From Sequoia sempervirens (lineage: Eukaryota > Streptophyta > Pinopsida > Cupressales > Cupressaceae), in NCBI GenBank assembly GCA_007258455.2, contig VDFB02270651.1:702547360-702611359 (forward strand): DNA of 64,000 nt, in the 5' to 3' direction. The notes below the pieces were generated by a model. The model had not been told where the DNA came from. It was given only the letters and a program-made list of their open reading frames with translations, and searched no databases. Made by a program: the position numbers and the translations under genes. Each line of letters opens with the position of its first letter. Position 1 is the stretch's first letter. This document shows, in pieces, positions 58,872 through 64,000 of this stretch.

Positions 58872-60629
58872 ATGGCACCACAACGACGAAGAGGTGGGAG
58901 AGGTAAGTATTGTTTGTTGTTTGTTTTGAATTTCTTAGTTTTAGGTTGATTTTGTTAGTTTTATGTTATATTTGATATATAGATTTTTGAATTTGTAAGA
59001 GATGCAAATGAACTCGCAAACCCACAAAATCCTCAATAAGAAGAGCAACCAAATTCTGAAGAACAAAATCTTGAACAAGAAAATCAACCTCAACAACAAC
59101 CTCCTCCACCAATCCCTCAACACCCTCTTGGCACTCAACAAAATTTAATGAGTGAGATTGAGAGCAACAAAAAAAATTCAGGATTTTATTAGTAGGTTGA
59201 GCGATCCAAATGGTTCAACCACAGAAAGAATGACCCTCGCAAATTCATTGAAAGATATGTTAAAAAATGTGGATTTAATTAGCAAACAAATAACTGGATG
59301 GCAAGATAAGAGGCGGGCGGTTAGGGCATATTATGTAGATAAACTATCATATAAACAAGTAAAGGATTTAAAAATTACAAAAGGCGATTTGTGTTCATTA
59401 TTTATTGACCCACACACAAATAAAAATATTACCCTCAATGTGAAGAGGTTTCCTATTCATTGGTGTCACCACCAAGAGATTAGGAACCATTTTTATGATA
59501 GGTGGTACATGGTCTTTGATGACCGACCATGCAACAATTGTGAAGTCCCCCAGTATTTTCTTAGGAAACTATACAATGAGTTCATATTGAACAAAATCCC
59601 AAATTATTTTTATATGAGGGACTTCCATGGGAGATGTGGGGGGTCGGCTTAGGATAGGCTCGGTGCACAACCGGATCCTACGCAGCAAGGGAGACAAGCT
59701 CTCACTAGGCCACCTCATGAGCATGTTGTTATGCCTATTGTCACGAAGGAGAGCGCCGACGTAGAGACAATGTAGGTGATTAACACTTTGACCCAGAGTG
59801 TCATCCATCATACTAGCCCTATTCTACAATGCCATCCAGGGGAGTCTTCGAGTGGTGGCCTTCAAACCCATGTGTGTCAATCTTGCAGGGCAACTTGTTC
59901 ATATGACTCCACCGACACTCAAGAGGCTACTGTAGAGGATCTATATGCAGCTATGGAGATGGAGAGGGTGGCTGACATTTTTCATGATGCGTATGGAATT
60001 GATACTTAGGTAAAATTTAGCATGTTCATTGAATTTAATTTATTAAACTTTGATTTTGAAATGCAAGATTACCTAATTTAGTTTTATGATTTTAATAAAA
60101 TTGTAGGGTCACAGTGTTGAGACTGGATACACCGGCCCTCCACCTACTTATTTTTGCAATACATCTATCGGCGGGGTATGTAACTAGTAAAAAATTATAA
60201 ATTTATTACATGTTAATAGCATTGTTTTATGAATGGTATTTTAATATGTGATTTTGGATGTTGAATAGGGTAATATTGGAGGTTTCGAGGGAACACCTCC
60301 CAGTGCTAGTGGATTTAATCAAACCTACATGGAGGTAATAGAATAAAGAGTTTAACTAATGAATTGTATGTAATAGATTTATGTAGTTTATATTCATATC
60401 GTTGGTTACGTTGCATTGCACATCATTCAAACTCAAAGCATTACTTCACATTCCATAACTAATAACTAGATGTTGATAGATGACAAAATTTCAACTACAA
60501 TATAGTTGTTTAGAAAGTCAACATAAGCAGTGATGCAATTTCTTCACATGGAGGGATGTGCTTGCAAAGGTGCACCTGCACGACAAACTATGGATGCTTG
60601 GAAAAAATCTATGAAATCATAATAGTAAG

Positions 60630-60780
60630 CAATAGCATAGACAAGGCAGTTAGTAGTTTCAAAAAATGCCTCGAAGAAATGCAATCTCATGGCACGATGC
60701 AATTCCATTCCATCACCATGAGACCACATTTCTTTGAGGCATTTATTCAAAATTCTCACCACCTTTTCTATGATACCACA
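60630..60780. repeat. PPR-derived hairpin 1, inside intron 4
   Basis: Arms of about 70 bp (60630-60700 and 60707-60780) are inverted copies: ATGCCTCGAAGAAATG with CATTTCTTTGAGGCAT, and TCTCATGG with CCATGAGA. Each arm reads as PPR protein in its own sense. The plus strand gives MPRRNAISWHDAIP. The minus strand of the right arm gives MYEKCGIIEKV in one frame and MPQRNVVSW in another. The loop is very short. Confidence 0.8.
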
Positions 60781-60922
60781 TTTTTCATACATGTGTACCA
60801 AAGAATTTTATCAAACTACTTGTGCTTCCTTGTTGTTATGGCTAAAAGCCTAAAATAGGTGCTTTCCAACAAACTATGGATGCTTGAAAAAATATCTATC
60901 AAACCATAATAGTAAGCAATAA

Positions 60923-61089
60923 TACCATAGAGAAGGCAATGAACTTTTTGAAAAAATTCCTGAAAGAAATGCGTTCTTATGGTGATGAAATGCCATGATG
61001 TGCATTTTTTTGTAATGGCATTCTATCACCACGAGACTCCATTTCTTTTGAGGCATTTTTTCAAATAGTTCAAGTTGCCTAATCTATGC
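60923..61089. repeat. PPR-derived hairpin 2, inside intron 4
   Basis: Arms 60923-60994 and 61016-61089 (about 73 bp) are inverted copies with few mismatches, around a 21-bp T-rich loop. The minus strand of the right arm encodes a PPR-like CGGID start and then, one frame over, MPQ and RNGVSW. The flanking sequence (CAAACTATGGATGCTTG before, CATACATGTGTA or TACATGTGTATG after) matches that around hairpin 1. The two are therefore tandem duplicates about 300 bp apart. Confidence 0.85.
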
Positions 61090-61844
61090 CACCACAATTA
61101 TCGTACATGTGTATGAAAGAATTTAATCAAATGATTCAATGGGTTGTTGCTATGGGTAAATCCCTAAAAACATGTCCTTTCGAACAAGATATGGATAGGC
61201 AAAATAGTAAGCATGATAATCATAAATATATAGTTTAATAAGCACTCAAAATTTTGTTCATAAGATCTCATACACTATAATTCATGACGTGGATTGCTAT
61301 TGTAACTTTTTTGTGATTAAATAATTTGTTGTTTTATTTTTAGATGTTGGTTGTAGAGATACTTCCAAATGTTACAAGGGCAATGGATATCGGTGTTTCA
61401 TCCACTATACAATCCTCGATGGCTCTGACAGGGGAGGTATGAGGAAAATTACTAAATTTCAATTTACATTTGTTGTTATAGATGTTAGTTCGAGTGAAAA
61501 ATCAAACCAAATTATTGATTAGTAGTCTAATTTCTATTTGGATGGTTTATACAGGGCTTGAGCATGCCTCAGCATCAACGTGTGAATATTTCCCTTGTGA
61601 AGAGTGATCGTGAGATGGCCGTAAGTGATTATTTTTTTAAATATATCATTTTTATAATGTAATTTCTATATATTAATGTCTTTACTTCTTATTGTAACAG
61701 TTAAAACTTCACCAAGAACTTAACACTAGTAGGAGGAGCAACAGGAGCACTCCTCGAGTGCAGTAGAAACGAGTGACATACCTATCACCATCCGATCGAC
61801 CAACAAAGGGCAAGAGTTTATTTCGAGAGCCTGGAGAGCAATGA

Positions 61845-62097
61845 CTTTTGATTCTAGAGCCCTTTGTTGTATGCCTACATGGCAGTTTTGTATATATTTT
61901 GTATTGGATATATTTGACATTGTATGCTTATATGACATTCCCGTAAGCCTATATGGCTATTTTGTACCTATATTTTATATTTATATCAACATATATTGAT
62001 GTATGTGTACATGGCTATTTGGTTAATACAAATATTTTTTATCGATGGTGTCCATATTTGCATTTTATAAATTCATGGTTCAATAGATATGAGTTAC
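61845..62097 (+). other. Probable 3' region of the seven-exon pseudogene
   Basis: Contains near-repeats of TGTATGCCTACATGGCAGTTTTGTAT and TAAGCCTATATGGCTATTTTGTAC, about 85 bp apart. Non-coding. Confidence 0.35.
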
Positions 62098-62330
62098 GTG
62101 TATTCAAGTGTATACTTTACAATGTACGTGTATTCTTTGTGACTTACGTGTGTTCCAATGTATACTTTGTGACTTACGCGTTTTCATGCGTATACCTTGT
62201 ATTCATGCATATACTTTGTATTAATTTGTGTATACTATGTATTCATGTGTATACTTCAAGGCATATGTGTTTGTGACTACTTGTGCTTCCCTTATTCACA
62301 TGTACATGCTTGACTTATTCAAGTGTATAC
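62098..62330 (+). repeat. Degenerate tandem repeat (about 18-36 bp)
   Basis: Repeated GTGTATACTTTGTGACTTACG-like units, such as GTGTATTC, AAGTGTATACTT, TTGTGACTTACG and ATTCATGTGTATAC. At least eight variant copies are present. An open frame at 61953-62276 is a by-product of the array. Confidence 0.6.
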
Positions 62331-63619
62331 TTATTAATTGGTTAGCCATAGCATTGATCATTGTTGTCCTTCATGGTTTGTCTTGAATAAATTAATTGAT
62401 TGATGGTAAACAACTTTATCTAAAAGCAAAAAACATGTTTTCAATTGGTATTCTATGAAATGATTGATAAAAAGATTCCAATATATTTAATCCTTTGATT
62501 GGAACAAGTCAATTAAGCAAAGGATACATAAGAATTTTTCTTTTAGATTAGCAATGCATGGAAGTTTCAAAAAGTATCCTTGATATTACAAAAAGATATG
62601 TGTTTATACACTTCAATTGTGCACTCACCCTTTGGTTCTTTGAAAGAAAAATCTTCCTATGCCATTGTTACACTGCACAGGTAAACTAGATTTTGTATTG
62701 TGGAGCTATATTAAGCTACCACTCTCAAGACCAATGTAACAATGATGCAAAATAATGTTTGAGACTGCAAGAAAACATCAAAATGGCTAGTGTACTAAAC
62801 AAATTCTTATGATTTATGAAGAATGCTGATAACTCTACTCAGTTGGCTTATTTTTTTAAAATCACACAAATTGAACCCTAGCATCAATAGACTCTATATA
62901 TCAAGCTACCACAATTCAAGTTTCAAGGATGAATATTTATCATGCATGTTTTAAATGGCATTCAAGTTTATGGTGGTTTTTTTGTTTATATGATATTATG
63001 TGATATTCTAATCCTAATGCATGCTTGTAGGCTGCATATATATATATATATATTTTGTTTTTACATGATTTTTGTACCAACGAACCCAAAACGAACTGAA
63101 CACCCCTCCAAAAAAATTTGGCCTAACCGGCGAATTGAAAACCCGAACCCGAACCTGATCCTCATAACCTATTCCAACACTCTTCATTCTTCCTGCACAA
63201 ACTTAATTGACCACCAAATTATACTGTCTCTTGACTTTACCCACTTTTACTCCCTCAAACATCTCTTTTTCATTCAAAACCCCTGTTTTCCCAACTACGA
63301 CATCATGGCATAACATACTTTTTGACCTCCCCTATCCTTACAGACCTTTTGAACACATCAAACTCCACAACCTCACCCTATTTCCAACCCATTCTAACTT
63401 ATTTTCAAGCAATTTCTTCTTTTCGCCTCTTCTAGCCTTGCTTTTAAGGGGCCTCAATTCTGAATTTTCAATAGGGGCAGCGTTAGTAATCTCTTCCAAT
63501 GCCTTTATCAATGCTATTTTATTATTCCTACTCCCTATCCTACTTACATCAGACCCATATCACCAAGACACATCCTGAACAATAGGTGGAATGACCTATT
63601 TCAACATATTACATTCGAA
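62331..63619. other. Spacer with an unassigned open frame
   Basis: A TA microsatellite is at 63037-63053. The plus-strand frame 63207-63578 (123 codons) has two hydrophobic stretches (FFFSPLLALLL and AINAILLFLLPILL-like) but no recognised motif, and no splice context was found. I do not call it a gene. Confidence 0.3.
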
Positions 63620-64000
63620 CCCTTAAGGGATTGATCTGGTTGAACGTAGCTCATAGCGATTCCATGTGTTTGGGTGTGAAAGAGGACCATTCCTAGCATA
63701 AAAATGCATATTTAGATGCTTTGGAACAATTCTTTTGGTCACACAAGTTGCATAATGAAAGTTGCACCACTTTGCAACTTTCCACTTCTTACATTTGACA
63801 CTTTTTCCATCAACTGAAAAATTGGACACCATAGGAAAACCACTCTGAGATAACAAAAATTGAGAGAGGTTATTGTAGAGGGGTCCAACATGATCCCATA
63901 GGATTAGAGTATAAGTTTCTAAGTGTCACAGTATCCAAGTAACAACATGCTGAAGTTTGCAGCCATTTTGCACTTTGGACCCTTAAGGGATCGATCTGAT
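63620..64000 (+). repeat. Possible tandem repeat running off the window
   Basis: ACCCTTAAGGGATTGATCTG at 63619-63638 recurs as ACCCTTAAGGGATCGATCTG at the right edge, about 360 bp later. This suggests at least one full repeat unit of about 360 bp with the next copy beginning at the window end. Confidence 0.4.

Larger units (their letters stand above)
58872..61844 (+). pseudogene. Seven-exon gene of unknown function, inactivated by in-frame stops
   Basis: Proposed exons: 58872-58902, 59002-60009, 60107-60175, 60269-60334, 61344-61436, 61555-61620 and 61701-61844. All introns begin GT and end AG, and phases agree. Exon 1 encodes MAPQRRRGGRG. Exon 2 starts with a Gln/Pro/Glu-rich stretch. It then has a well-kept domain (GWQDKRRAVRAYYVDKLSYK, HWCHHQEI, HFYDRWYMVFDDRPCNNC, FILNKIPNYFYMRDFHGRCG) with several Cys and His that could bind a metal. 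Exons 3-7 are short, ending ...SLFREPGEQ with TGA at 61842. Stops occur at 59037 (TAA), 59650, 59773, 60007 and 61764 (TAG), and there is a frameshift near 59160-59200. I do not recognise the family; it could be a transposon accessory gene. Intron 4 contains two hairpins made from PPR sequence. Confidence 0.65.

Noticed and set aside
61953..62276. 107-codon frame rich in Tyr, Cys and Val
   Set aside because: It is a by-product of the degenerate tandem repeat at 62098-62330.
63207..63578. 123-codon plus-strand frame with hydrophobic stretches
   Set aside because: Overlaps another frame (62942-63313) and has no recognised motif. Hydrophobic runs are common in pyrimidine-rich DNA.
1..64000. tRNA genes, rRNA genes and CRISPR arrays
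   Set aside because: No cloverleaf-capable gene other than the SINE head, no rRNA-like stretch and no regularly spaced direct-repeat array were seen.

Overview
This is a plant nuclear window made almost entirely of transposable elements and decayed gene fragments. The evidence for a plant is the set of families present: a chromodomain Ty3/gypsy element, a Tat-type Ty3/gypsy element with two RNase H domains, pentatricopeptide-repeat (PPR/DYW) gene fragments, a tRNA-derived SINE, a CACTA-type terminus and a spliced gene with GT/AG introns. The low gene density, long AT-rich spacers and deep nesting suggest a very large genome. A conifer or other gymnosperm is my inference, not something the sequence proves. 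I see no intact protein-coding gene.

Layout. 1-9.3 kb: AT-rich sequence with a palindromic MITE-like element, a LINE-type insertion (495-1229, 12-bp target duplication), a 0.96-kb element bounded by 20-bp inverted repeats (3318-4277) and a SINE (7179-7399, 13-bp target duplication). 9.3-11.7 kb: a broken hAT transposase. 13-15 kb: a copia gag scrap and a PPR pseudogene on the minus strand. 15.9-22.3 kb: a structurally complete but coding-dead chromovirus on the minus strand (TSD TAATT). 22.3-28.6 kb: mostly featureless, with a possible solo LTR and a CACTA-like end carrying an array of sub-terminal repeats. 28.6-29.9 kb: a PPR DYW-domain pseudogene, another PPR fragment and a 0.5-kb palindrome built of nested hairpins. 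30-36 kb: nothing firm. 36-57 kb: a nested stack. A solo LTR (37467-38693) abuts a 2.5-kb non-autonomous LTR element, whose 5' LTR was split by a 15.9-kb Tat element (38770-54627, TSD CTTAG). 57.3-58.1 kb: an 800-bp TRIM with only 48 bp between its LTRs. 58.9-61.8 kb: a seven-exon pseudogene of unrecognised function; its fourth intron holds two hairpins made from PPR coding sequence. 62-64 kb: degenerate tandem repeats and unassigned sequence.

The window reads as a record of insertions. The target duplications, polypurine tracts and primer sites allow most insertions to be ordered. The in-frame stops in the Tat element and in the seven-exon pseudogene are largely TAG or TAA at places where CAG or CAA (Gln) is expected, which fits decay by deamination of methylated cytosine. 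The most unusual theme is that PPR sequence occurs three times as decayed coding sequence and three times as inverted repeats that could fold as hairpin RNAs.
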